Below, in pieces: positions 12,657 through 22,945 of a stretch of DNA of 64,000 nt; position 1 is the stretch's first letter, and the number at the start of each line of letters is the position of its first letter. The stretch is taken from positions 1,302,001 to 1,366,000 of the forward strand of contig RCTD01000001.1 in the NCBI GenBank assembly GCA_014898415.1. The letters run 5' to 3'. Made by a program: the position numbers and the translations under genes. The DNA is from Stromatinia cepivora. Its lineage: Eukaryota > Ascomycota > Leotiomycetes > Helotiales > Sclerotiniaceae. The notes below the pieces were generated by a model. That model was not told the DNA's origin. It did not search any database and saw only the letters and a program-made list of their open reading frames with translations.

Positions 12657-15600
12657 CCTCGGAGTCTCTGGTTTGCGACTATAATACGGCATCGGCTGTC
12701 CAAATCTTCTCTAAAATTATTTGTGATGGAGAGCCTGATTCTGATAGGCCTTAGTAAGGCCACTTCTAGGGTTCCGATGAAACGAACAGCCACGATTTGG
12801 AGGAGGGTCGGGTGGTGAAGCGGGAAAGGGAACCAGCATGGAAACCACATGTATTTTGAGCCCCTATATTGAGGCCGATCAAGAAGCTGTGCGTTCGAGA
12901 GTATGGGTGCAAAGCGGAGGGTATAGAGGCGCACTAGAGCACAGTGGAATGCGAATCAAGATTATACTCTAGCCATTCGTCTTCTATTGGTTTTTTGTGC
13001 TATGGTAAAATGGCCATTCAAGTACATTTCGGTCTCTAGCTCCAAGAAGGTTTGTTCGTAGATCTGAAGTTTTAGTTTCAGGCTTCATCCTGACAAGTAT
13101 ACAAGTAGTATACGTAGTTTATATCAATGTGTTGTTCAATAGTCCGGACGTGGCCCGATTTGAACTCATCAAATATTGAATATTTGAAAATCTTTCAGTC
13201 ATTTTGCTAGACAAATAGTTACAAATCAATTGAACGCTTGAAACGGTTTCAATGATTTCAATGAGTCAAGAGTTAAGTATCGTGGGACTGCGATCCGGAC
13301 TATTGGATACACTATTCTATACCAGTGCCTCGCCCGCTAGATGAAAGCTAATGTTCTGTTTTCCTAATTGTGGTAGACATTGCTAGCATTCGGGGCTGTC
13401 TCAGAAAATTCTCACTCGCAGGCTTGAGAATAGCTGTTGAAACTTTACATCCCCTCGACGCCCCATCATGGGTGGTGTACAGGTGGTTTACGTTGGTACT
13501 CTAAGGTCATCAATGGCCCGCAATTGGAAGCACAACGGTGCATTTGGGTAGTTCCGGCAGCTATAGTTACCATTTTGAATCGGTACTAGAGGTTTCTTTA
13601 CTCAAAGTCCTTGAAAAAGAAATGCTGCTTGCAGGGTTATCCTACTAGCTAATCTATATTAGCAGTACCTAGGCATAGTTATTACACTACTTCAAAATCC
13701 ATAAGTCGACGGCAGGAAGTTTAATCCTCCGGGTTTTCCTAGTCCCCGCCGTTGTAACTAGTTTCTCAACCGTCTCCGGAAACTTTCCAGTCATGACTCT
13801 CAACTAACATATGTTGCATATCTACAATTCCGCTTTGCAGGTGTCACCCCGGTAAGTGTGTGAAAATAATGCGTAGAGTTTATGTAGCCATTTTCTAGTT
13901 GTCCAAATAGAAGTCCCAAGTTTTCTTTAGTTCGGCAGCTAAAATTAGTGTTCTAGATCGTCACCAGCAACCCTCCACTCAGAATTCTCAAAAGGCATGT
14001 GTTGCATATCTACTTTTCCAATTTACTGGCCTCATCCCTACAATTCAAGTTGTTAATTAATGAGCCATGAATATGTGGAAGAGGGGAAATCATTGGTTCT
14101 CATAGTTCGGACGACTATGACTAAGTTTCGCGTATGGTTAGTCTTTTTTCGCATTTTCATGCACATTCCAATCTAGTAGAAGTTTTATAGAAGTATCCCA
14201 GTGTATGACCCTCGGATTCTGGGCTATCATGATTATCGATTTATGAGTTGTATCATTTCTCAGGCGTATGCTTCTCGTCCTAACAAGGACAAAGACTAAA
14301 ATATTCTAAAATCCAAGGCATCGAAGTCTGATTTTAGTACTTGAATACGTCTCCATAATTACCAGTTTTGGACATATCTGAAAGGATAGATTTAGTTTGT
14401 AGACGAAAGGGTAAAGACCCTCGATAACATCCATTATTCCATTAGCGTACACCGACGAGACCTTGGTCTACAGAACCTTTCCACCTAGTGCACTTTCCAT
14501 TTCATGTTGCACATCTAGATTTAATCTCACAGGCCTCTTCCTTGCCGTGAAGCGATCCAAGAGCTGCCTCATAGTTGTCTGTTTTCTTTAGTCCCGGTAG
14601 TTAGGAATAAGCAGTCTGAGCCTTTTCAAGAATCTGCCGATTAGAAGGCTTGTAAAGCTTATGTTGCATATCTGTAACTCCATGATACAAGGCCAACCCT
14701 TACAAGCGTATGTATTGGATGCTTGCATCTGGGGGTGGCGATGCGGTAATGGCTTTTTAGTGACGTTTAGCTTGGAGGTAAAAGGAGGTCTAGTGTCACT
14801 GCGACTAGGTTAGCGAATCAATTAGGACCGGGCTTTAAATTGTCTTATACCTTTAACGGTTTGAAGGATTTTGCCATTAGTGCAGCTTACTACTAAGTAT
14901 CTTCCATGAAGTCATGATTCCGACTAATACTAATGCAGGTCCTCTCCATCTTCTATTGTATATCTGAAGTTTATCTTTACATGGGACGCCATAACGGGTA
15001 CTGGGGTACCACAATACTCGAGTAGTTCGCATCACTATTTTGGGTCGGTTCTGTTCGCGCACACCAAACCAGCCAAATTAGCAGATATTTCCAACCGTCC
15101 ATTGCTCCAGATACTGAGGGTGATGCGTTGCGGTTTTTGGAATGTATTAAATCCAGCATGATATAGAAAATAAAGTTTGTCTGTCTGCGTCTTGATTTAA
15201 ATTTGGAATATAATCGTTATCGCTGGTCTCAACACGTATTTGTAGCTGGAGCTAAAATCTTGGTAATCTTAACGTGTGTGTGAAACACAATTCAACGCTA
15301 CAGGACTTGAAGAACCCAATATTTACGCGTTCGCATTCCAAGTCAGAAACTGAAACCTCACCTCGACATTCTCACTTGCTGTACATCTGCATCTAGAACT
15401 TCCATTTATAAGGCTCATTCCTAGCAAGTATCGGCAGATCATGCCACTGCTTTGCAGCCATTGACATTACCGATACCAACTTAATCCTACATCCGACCGG
15501 GCTTGAGAATGACCGGCTTCAGATTCGCCTATTTCTGATTGCTCATATACTAAGCTCTTCCTAAAAGGCGCTAGATAGGACCCATAGTTCCTTTCATTAC

Positions 15601-16334
15601 TTCAAGCCTAGCAGCTAGCACCGCGAACTGGTGTCAAAAATCTTCCAATCATGATAGCCAGACGGCTTTGTTGCTCATCTACAATGTAGAAATCACAAGG
15701 CTCAACCCGACAAATACCAAAGCCAGTTTTGTAGCTTCGTAAGTATCATCACTAGCTGAAACCATTGGGCAGTAGGCTCGATCTTCTTCAAAAACATCCG
15801 AATGTAATTCCTCGCAGCAAGTTTTGATGCAAATCTAAGATTTCTACTTACAAGGCTCATCCCAATAAGTCTTGAAGTACTACCTAGTATACTGTACTAT
15901 TTATATGTAAGTTATTCACAACCTTGACTCCCCACGACCAAGCCTGGACCTATTCAATTATTATCTCAGACTCCGGTGGCATGATATTGTTCTCCCCTAT
16001 TTTATCATGAATGATACCACTCCTACGCTATCGAAGCATCCTCAGCCAATTTTTGCTACATAATGTTGCTGCGCCGGTCAAATTAATTGTGCTAATTTCG
16101 AGAAAATGTGTCTAGTCATAGTGATATTTATAAAATCAGATAATTGTGACATGAAAAAATTGAGTTGTTATTGTAGGATAATAAGTAATACACTACTCTA
16201 CATTGCGGCAATCACCGAAACCGCAACTACAATAACCCCATTTCCAAGGTCGCCACTAATCTTGCATGCAACTTTGAATAACTATGCTGTGCAATTTCCA
16301 AGCACTCATTTGGCTTTTCTCCTCGAACATTCCA
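12657..16334. other. 3.7 kb without genes, balanced base composition
   Basis: No convincing protein-coding frame exists on either strand; the longest open frames are about 60-80 codons. Unlike the AT-rich islands elsewhere in the window, base composition is near that of coding DNA, so it is not an obvious RIP-degraded transposon. Its main content is the degenerate repeat array described next. Confidence 0.7.
13051..15870 (+). repeat. Degenerate repeat array, about ten copies, same strand
   Basis: A core resembling TGTTGCATATCTA recurs in one orientation at about 13055, 13811, 13999, 14245, 14504, 14660, 14953, 15378, 15668 and 15823 (spacing about 150-420 bp after the first gap). About 15-30 bp later most copies carry a second block, TACAAGGCTCATCCCTA, often continuing ACAAGTAT. 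About 20-45 bp before the core, many have AACTTTCCAGTCATGAT-like sequence (13783, 14905, 15642), and further upstream TTTAGTYCCGGCAGCTAG-like sequence (13925, 14587, 15599). Copies are 60-80% alike by eye and non-identical in length. This is either an old tandem duplication or a series of related non-coding units. I recognise no tRNA promoter boxes or known transposon ends. Confidence 0.6.
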
Positions 16335-19300
16335 TTAACCAATCCAATCCACACTAGGCGAACTCATATCACTGCCACGCCTGGTACACGTATCACAGTT
16401 ATGCAACAAGTGCTGACAGTCCCTCGAGCACTCCAATTTGTCTCTTCTCTTAATTCCCGTAACTGTATCATATATACCACTATGGTCCGGCTTCGGTGGC
16501 GAAGGATACCTCTCTTGAATTTTCAATAGACTTTCGCGCGCAATAGACACTCGTGGCGATGAAATTTTTCTCGTTTTAGAAGTACATAACTTCAAATCTG
16601 ATTTTTGAAAGGAAGGATATTTATCCTGAATCATTGATAAACTTTGCCGAGCCGATGACCTTGGTGGCGAGAACATTTCCGATATGCTCGAAGATGTTGT
16701 AGGTTGGATGATGTGGTTATTCGCTTCGCCGTTCTTCAGAATACAGCGAGGGCTTGCAGGGGGCGAGGGAGTTGAACGTGCAGCATGATCTTTGCTAGCG
16801 TGACGCGTAGCAAGCGTCGACCAAAAGCCTGCTGCTCCTACTTCGCCCTGTAGAGTCAATCTAGGACGAGCGATGTCTTGTATGGATTTGAACCATGTTT
16901 TTCTTTCATGACAGTGATTGGATTTTACCACCGGATTATCAAATATGGTGAGTTTCCTCGATTTAGCCAAGTCTTGTGAGGTCGCTCGTCTTCGAACTCT
17001 TGTACATGAACCAATTGAGGACCCAATTGCAGAAGCATTGCCAGAGCGAGCTGGCGCTTTAGGGTGTGCTTTGACGACACTTTTTTTGCGATGGAGATGG
17101 ATGTCGGATTTCTGGCGTTTTAGAGTTCCGGATTCAGAGTTGGTCAACCATGAGCATACTCTCTCTGGAGGACTGATGGCTGTCTCGTTTAACCAAGAAC
17201 TTCGCGTTATTGGGGTTGTTGCCATGCCGCTTATCATAGGCGGACTCGGACTTGGTGCAGTTCGAGCATCAATTCCCATGCTATAGAGGGAATGAGAGTG
17301 GCAGCTTTGATGCATCTGAGGAAGCATACCACCCAAGAGCTTGGACTCACGGATAGAAATAGACATATCCGGAAGTGGAGAACGCCACTCATTGGTTGAT
17401 TTCCTCGGCAGTGGAGGAAATGAGATCACATGATCTTTATGTGGTTCTTGCTCTGTGGTTGTGACGAGATTGCCATTGTCCTCATTTGCTTGTGATTCAC
17501 ATTGCCACGACCATTTACTTATTGACATTCGTGCATTTTTGGGATCAAAGGCACCTTTTTCTTCCCTGGGCCGGTGGTCTTGGTTAGAAGACTTGAGAAG
17601 TTGAAAGCATGGTCTTGCATCGTCATGTCTAGCACTTGTAGTAGCACTTGGCAATGGAGTGTTGGCTTTGCTAGAGCACTCTGAGGAATCAACCTCGGAA
17701 TGAACATGACCTCTCTCTGTTACGTGAGATTCTGTTGAGTTATGCTCCTCCCAGATTACTTCGTGTACACTTCGTTCAGATCCCTCTTCTGAAAGTCGAT
17801 CAAGCCGCCCAAACTCTGTTTGAGAGATCTCCAAAAATTGTCCTGGATTGCTAGGATCCACAAAATTTGTTTGAGAATGAGACATAACAGGAGATAAATT
17901 TGTTGTGGTAGTATTTCCATTTTGAGAGGCATCTCGCGAATTCTCCGACTGCGCTGCATAGATTTGGATTTCACAAGGAGTGTGACGAACTACAGGCACC
18001 ATGCCTTTGTGTGTAAAAGACAATGATGGTAGTCTGGTACCCCGCGGTGATTGGTCTTCCACGCTCGGTCCATGTGGTGCAGAGACCGGGGTGTGAGCTT
18101 CCCGGGTATTAAGCAGATTTGTCTGGAGCAATTCCATTACAGCTTCAACATCCTCACGAGTAATGATGTATGCTTCCGAATCATGTGGCTGATTTTCCAG
18201 GAACGTCGCCTGGCGACTTGAAATGGAAGGTATGACAGAGCCGGTTCCTGGTGTTGTTAAAAATCCCGAGGTTGCCATTGTGCTACTCATATCAGATCGA
18301 TTTGATGCACTTGGTCTTCTCAACGTTATAGCAGACGGCATTAGCTTTTGACCATTTGGCAGTTTATGAGTAGTCAATCTCTCTCGAAGAGAGCGCACTA
18401 TGTCATTGTACTCAGCACCAGCAGTGAACGATGAACTTCTGTTTCGTTCATTGAGGGGTTTAGTATTGAAAATCTCATTTTGAAAGATTGGGCCTTTCCC
18501 CTGCATATGTTTTGCAGAGTCCTGTTTCAGTAACGGAGGAAGCTTCACTTGGCGCGTGCCAATCTCAACCGAGCTCCATCTTCTTGAAACAATTGGAGCG
18601 GCTGGCTCAGACATAAGTCTTCTTCTACCTCGTCTCATCGGCAGGTAGTTACCCTTACGGGTATTTGGGACCTTTATGTCTTTCAGGGCTGTTGGGACGA
18701 CCTGACTTGGAGGGCGCGGATTTGGGCTGCGGTTGCGCTCTTCTATAGCCATTTTCTCAGCCATCTTTCCCCTCCCTCGATTGCAAGTACCTTTGCATCG
18801 ACGGTGCTTTGCGCCTTCAGTCTTTCTCCTCTTTTTCTGCTTGACCATCGTGAGACTGTCGGAGCTTGGTCTGCGTGCCTTGTATGGAGTCTTTAGCCCA
18901 CTTAGGGTTGAGGGCAAACTATCCGTGGTACATGTATATCCATTTGAAGTAATGTAGGAGTCCTTTGGTGATGGGCGCGTCGTGGAGTATTCTTCCGTGG
19001 GCAATACAGGTGACACCACCCCTGGTGCTACATTGAGCATGTCATGACCGCTGCGTGATCGGCTTGATCCGCGGGAACGCTGTTCTTGAAAATAATCGCC
19101 GTGCGACTCACTTCGAGGTAAGGGTGCTGTACTTAAGGGTGACATTGTTAAATAAATTGATGAAGAACCTTGTGGTGGTGTGCGAAGTCCAGGACTGTCC
19201 AATACACACAGCTGTCGTGAACTGCGATTGAAGGAACGATCTCCACATGATGCTCTCAGCGTTATGGCTGAAGGGATGCTTGGTATAGGTGATGGAAATG

Positions 19301-19451
19301 AAGACGGTGCATTAGGCCGCAGGGGGCGTTTTGGAGGAGCTTGTGTATCGGGAGGGGCTTGATTGCCAGTTTTCGTATTTGAAGTAATGATAGATGTTGT
19401 ATCAGGGATAAGTTTAGAATCCTCAGGAGCTGTAGGTTGTACTGAAGACAT
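16335..19451 (-). CDS. Large, mostly disordered protein of unknown function
   Basis: Single exon, 1,038 residues, uninterrupted on the minus strand. I do not recognise a catalytic domain. The protein is rich in Ser, Pro, Thr and Arg, with basic patches (KQKKRRKTEGAKHRRCKG near residue 210) that could be nuclear localisation signals. A short segment is duplicated near the C terminus: SPPRSSARQSLSMIQDKYPS (from about 928) and SPRVSIARESLLKIQERYPS (from about 965). The tail has a Cys-His cluster (CSRDCQHLLHNCDTC). Starts from MSSVQPTAPEDS, the first in-frame Met. Length, lack of stops and codon-like composition make it a real gene; function is unknown. Confidence 0.85.
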   Translation of the reverse strand: MSSVQPTAPEDSKLIPDTTSIITSNTKTGNQAPPDTQAPPKRPLRPNAPSSFPSPIPSIPSAITLRASCGDRSFNRSSRQLCVLDSPGLRTPPQGSSSIYLTMSPLSTAPLPRSESHGDYFQEQRSRGSSRSRSGHDMLNVAPGVVSPVLPTEEYSTTRPSPKDSYITSNGYTCTTDSLPSTLSGLKTPYKARRPSSDSLTMVKQKKRRKTEGAKHRRCKGTCNRGRGKMAEKMAIEERNRSPNPRPPSQVVPTALKDIKVPNTRKGNYLPMRRGRRRLMSEPAAPIVSRRWSSVEIGTRQVKLPPLLKQDSAKHMQGKGPIFQNEIFNTKPLNERNRSSSFTAGAEYNDIVRSLRERLTTHKLPNGQKLMPSAITLRRPSASNRSDMSSTMATSGFLTTPGTGSVIPSISSRQATFLENQPHDSEAYIITREDVEAVMELLQTNLLNTREAHTPVSAPHGPSVEDQSPRGTRLPSLSFTHKGMVPVVRHTPCEIQIYAAQSENSRDASQNGNTTTTNLSPVMSHSQTNFVDPSNPGQFLEISQTEFGRLDRLSEEGSERSVHEVIWEEHNSTESHVTERGHVHSEVDSSECSSKANTPLPSATTSARHDDARPCFQLLKSSNQDHRPREEKGAFDPKNARMSISKWSWQCESQANEDNGNLVTTTEQEPHKDHVISFPPLPRKSTNEWRSPLPDMSISIRESKLLGGMLPQMHQSCHSHSLYSMGIDARTAPSPSPPMISGMATTPITRSSWLNETAISPPERVCSWLTNSESGTLKRQKSDIHLHRKKSVVKAHPKAPARSGNASAIGSSIGSCTRVRRRATSQDLAKSRKLTIFDNPVVKSNHCHERKTWFKSIQDIARPRLTLQGEVGAAGFWSTLATRHASKDHAARSTPSPPASPRCILKNGEANNHIIQPTTSSSISEMFSPPRSSARQSLSMIQDKYPSFQKSDLKLCTSKTRKISSPRVSIARESLLKIQERYPSPPKPDHSGIYDTVTGIKRRDKLECSRDCQHLLHNCDTCTRRGSDMSSPSVDWIG

Positions 19452-20580
19452 TTTGAGAGGGGAAATGACGACAGGTTAATCCGAAGGCAACGAAGTAAGA
19501 ATAATACAAGCAAGAAAGACGTTGGATCTAGGAATTAATTTCCATATTTATATTGAAAAAGCAGTGGACCAGTAAAGGCTGAGATAGCCATAGAAAGTGA
19601 TAACATATCTACATCGGAAGAAAGAACAACACAGTGCTATTGTGAGGAGACAGCTCCGTTAACGCCAATCACAATTGTCCTTTCCCTACTAATGGAATTG
19701 AACTTTGACTATGATTTGAGTAGCATGTAGCCTTATCCTGACTTATCTTCGTCAGTCCCTCAAGAACTTCCGCGAAATCATAAATATCACTCAGTGATCG
19801 AAATGGAAAGATGTGAAACGGTGGGATGTGGTGGGGGAGCAATACGACAAACTCGATGAGATCGAACGAAACATCAAAATACGATGCGATCAAACCTTTC
19901 TCAATCATTTTGTTGTCAAACGGCTTTGGAAAAAAATCCAAAGACTTGAAGATGCGGAATGATATTGCATGGAGTATGTAGTTGCTGACAGAGCAGAGCG
20001 GTATAATCATCACTTCCGCAATTTCCATTCCGAAATATTTCATCATTTCCTCTTTAAGCATCCCAAGCCAAAAGACGTTATATATGACGAAGGGTATTGT
20101 GTTCTGGGGCATTCATCACCGTTAGAGCACCCATTCTTCTTTTACACGCTTTTGAGTCGACTAGTTCCGATTCGAAATGTTCTACTGGTGAACTATTAGT
20201 TCCCAGTTGCTCGATGGCCGTTCGTGAGCCAAACTTGTGGTGATGATGATAGGGTTTGTGTGGGATTAGTTAGATTAGCAGCACCATCACCGAGGTTCCT
20301 AACGATTTTCCCCCTCTTCTCCCAAGAGTGAAAGCATTTATTACTTAGTCGCAACTCTCATAATAGTCATAATTAGTTTTGAGTATAAATTGTTGACAAA
20401 AATACAGGAGGAAAAAGTTGGCTTGAACAATTAAAGGTGTAAGCCGGACAAATCCAAAGTTCGTGGACTCGTGCGCACGTGATTTCGTGACAGTGCCAAG
20501 ATCAAGATCAATCCTGTTTTGCATTTTGCTGTTGGAAATGGAAATGTTTCGCTGCACTGCAATGAGCCAACAACAGATGA
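19452..20580. other. Intergenic with one doubtful ORF
   Basis: Promoter side of both the 1,038-aa gene and the LYR-family gene. It contains the doubtful 147-codon minus-strand frame listed separately. The region 20,350-20,580 upstream of the LYR gene has no recognisable features. Confidence 0.5.
19669..20112 (-). CDS. Doubtful small ORF, unknown
   Basis: A 147-codon frame starting MPQNTIPFVIYNVFWLGM. It is rich in Phe, Ile and Leu with two weakly hydrophobic stretches, and matches no family I can name. It could be a genuine small protein, part of an F-box-like protein, or chance. It lies between the start codons of two divergently transcribed genes. No intron signals improve it. Confidence 0.25.
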   Translation of the reverse strand: MPQNTIPFVIYNVFWLGMLKEEMMKYFGMEIAEVMIIPLCSVSNYILHAISFRIFKSLDFFPKPFDNKMIEKGLIASYFDVSFDLIEFVVLLPHHIPPFHIFPFRSLSDIYDFAEVLEGLTKISQDKATCYSNHSQSSIPLVGKGQL

Positions 20581-21603
20581 ATGCCAACCCAATTTATTCC
20601 TAGCAAATCAGGTCCCCACCGTATAGCCTGTAAGCCTTTTCCTTCAATCTGTAAATTCGAGGCTAAATGATGATGCAAAGGCATTGCGCTATACAGGGCC
20701 CTGCTTGAACAATGTCTACGAGTCCCTATTCCCGCCGAGCTACAACCTAAAGGGCCCATTCATCCGCTCAAACATCTCGTCCGCAAACAATTTCGACGAA
20801 ATGTGTGGGAGCATAGCCCAAAGATCGTTGTCGCAGCACTGAAAACAGGATATGAGGTTTGTTCGCACCACTACCATCATCTGATTTTTTATTTTTTTTG
20901 GTGTATTGACGAGATTATTTTTCAGGCAGAGAAGCTTATTCGTACGGCTGGCGATGGCGACTCGGACTCGAGAAACCAGATATACGAACTGCTGCGCTAC
21001 CGTAGAGCTGTAGCTACTACCTCCGCGCTCGTTCCTCGGCCTCCCAAACCTAAGATTCGCTATCCAGAAGCCATTCCCGGTGTTCCCAAACTTCTCGAGG
21101 CGCGTCCTCTGCCACTTGAAAAGCTCTCTGGGCTTCGTCATGTCCCCAAATTTGCGAAAGCAATGGTATCAAATTTCCTACGAATACAGAAACCGCAAAG
21201 TCCATATCTGAGTCGGGTATTAAGGGATAAGATCGAGACGAGACAAAAGCGCACGGATTCTCGGGATAGAATAGAGTATTTGGAGGAGATAGCAATTGCA
21301 GAGAATACCTGGGAAGACATAATTGAGGACCAGTTGGAAAACGAGGGCTTGAGTGTTGATGAGTGGAACAAGAAACAACCAGGGTTAGGCTGGGGTGTGG
21401 GATTTTGGGAGAAGGACTTGCAATACGCTGATGCTTTTGTGAAGCATCTGATGGTGGAGGAATCACTCAGGGTAGTCGAATTATCTAAAATACAACTGGA
21501 ACTAGTGGACAAGGAGACAGAGTTGTGGAGACGGGAGAGGGGTCAGAGAAGGCATAATAAGAAACTGGCCAAATTGGATCAGAAATTTCAGGACCGAGCA
21601 TGA
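20581..21603 (+). CDS. LYR-motif protein, Cup1-like / DUF1763 type
   Basis: Probable mitochondrial LYR (Complex1_LYR) family protein; LYR proteins act as assembly or accessory factors with acyl-carrier protein. Three exons were rebuilt: 20581-20629, 20681-20856 and 20926-21603, giving 300 residues. The LYR signature ALYRALLEQC appears only after splicing of intron 1 (51 bp, GTAAGC...AAG), and FRRN plus NQIYELLRYRRA complete the three-helix domain. The remainder is charged and helical (residues about 160-300), matching the long C-terminal region of Cup1-like proteins. The start MPTQFIPSKSG is chosen because it reads into the LYR helix; taking the long downstream frame alone would drop the motif. 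Convergent with MMS2. Family call is good; exact partner unknown. Confidence 0.8.
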
Positions 21604-21946
21604 GCCAATTTTGAATTTAGAAATATGATGGCTATTAATAAACACACCAGGTTTCTCTGTCGCATTCTGTTGTGTGTCATGCTATCACGAGTATTGGCTC
21701 ATAGAGATGGCCCGCAAAACTTGATAAGTCATTGTATTTTTGCGAGAATCATCACCGCTTGCTTCATTCGTTCGTTTCTCATTTAGTAAACACCATAGCC
21801 GGGATAGAAAACCAGTTTCGCCGCGCTGATGCATCCGTGTCAACATAAAGAAAAGTCATATGCATCACCCATCTCTCCTCAACCCATGAGCCTTGTGATC
21901 TCGAAGTTTGTTCGTGTCATGAACCGTCTAGAGCTGTAAAAGGTAT

Positions 21947-22608
21947 CTAATCGTAGGTAGAACCCTCTTGAGGTTGAGGAAGCTTTTTGTTGGCTGGAGA
22001 TGCCATGTATCTGAACAAGGTAAGCCTCTGTCTTCGCGATGCGCGTGTAGACTGTGTAACTTGCCTTCTCAGCTCAATCAAGACAGTTTCCATTGTATTG
22101 TGGCGTTGCCAATTCGCAAGGCATGCAATCTTTGAAGGGTCGACCTAGAGCATCAGTCAGCTCCGTATATTCCCTATAACCATCCACATAATGTAACAAC
22201 TTTGCCATCATCCTGCACACCCGGAAGGTTGATTTTATTGGTAAATCTTATAGTTGGTGGGACATCAGGGTAGTCCTCTCCGCAGTGCATGGTGAGAGAA
22301 TAGATGCGATTCTCGTGGACGCTCTATCAGTATTCATTATTAGTTCAAAAACAAGATATATAATAGGTGCGAGAAGAAACATACGTGTGGGGGGCCGAGG
22401 ATTGTGCCATTCCAGTTGGACATATATAAATCGTCGCCGTCGGTAAGACCATAGGAGCAAGCGTCTTTAAGTAACGAAGGTCGTTAGAGCTTGTCAAACT
22501 TTACTGCTTGCTGATATCCAACTCACCAGCTCCAAGGCCCTTTTCGCCCTTCTCTAGCTCCTCTAGCAATCTAAAGTTTCTTGGCACTTTTGCACCCTGA
22601 GCAGCCAT
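21947..22608 (-). CDS. MMS2: Ubiquitin-conjugating enzyme variant MMS2 (UEV)
   Basis: Catalytically inactive E2 variant that pairs with Ubc13 to build Lys63-linked ubiquitin chains, notably on PCNA in error-free DNA damage tolerance. Five exons on the minus strand: 22608-22527, 22464-22385, 22323-22201, 22144-22065 and 22010-21947, 142 residues, typical length. Recognised by [54 protein letters not shown] and [20 protein letters not shown]. The E2 active-site Cys is absent, as expected for a UEV. Intron 3 has a GTTGTT donor. Intron 4 uses a GC donor (AG|GCAAGT...CAG), and only this choice restores [20 protein letters not shown]. Head-to-head with MON2. Confidence 0.95.
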
Positions 22609-22945
22609 CTTGTATTGTTGAGTATCTTGCGGTAGGATGGAAAATGAAGTGTAGATATTTGTGGATTCCAAATATTCTCAGTTTGCGCAACACGGTAAAG
22701 TTGGTAAGAAGTATGAATGGTGAACAAAGTTTTGTTAAGGGAAGGGCTGATTGATCGCGGGGTCGTCTCCATCCAGGATTCCGGGCGGTCAAAAGCGGCT
22801 AAACCCCGGCGATTTTGTCTATTAATTGTCCCATACTCATAAAGGACAACTGAAGCTCATCGAATACATCCAGCATAATAATATTATGCCTCCTAGGAAA
22901 TAATGGAAATGGTCATGCTCATGCTCATATTGAAAATTTATTAAT
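22609..22945. promoter_or_regulatory. Bidirectional promoter, MMS2 / MON2
   Basis: Only 337 bp separate the two start codons, so both core promoters must share this stretch. It is AT-rich near the MON2 side (TAATAATATTATG around 22,876). No specific factor site can be named. Confidence 0.6.

Noticed and set aside
14877..15159. Two 60-codon minus-strand frames in the array
   Set aside because: Length expected by chance, no ortholog-like features, not repeated in other units.
12657..16334. tRNA or snoRNA genes in the repeat array
   Set aside because: No A/B box pair (GGTTCGANNCC-like) and no foldable cloverleaf found by eye; C/D or H/ACA boxes do not recur in register with the blocks.
16918..17286. 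122-codon plus frame inside the 1,038-aa gene
   Set aside because: Antisense shadow of a long uninterrupted gene.
20740..21512. Minus-strand frames over the LYR-family gene
   Set aside because: The plus strand rebuilds a coherent LYR domain with two phased introns.
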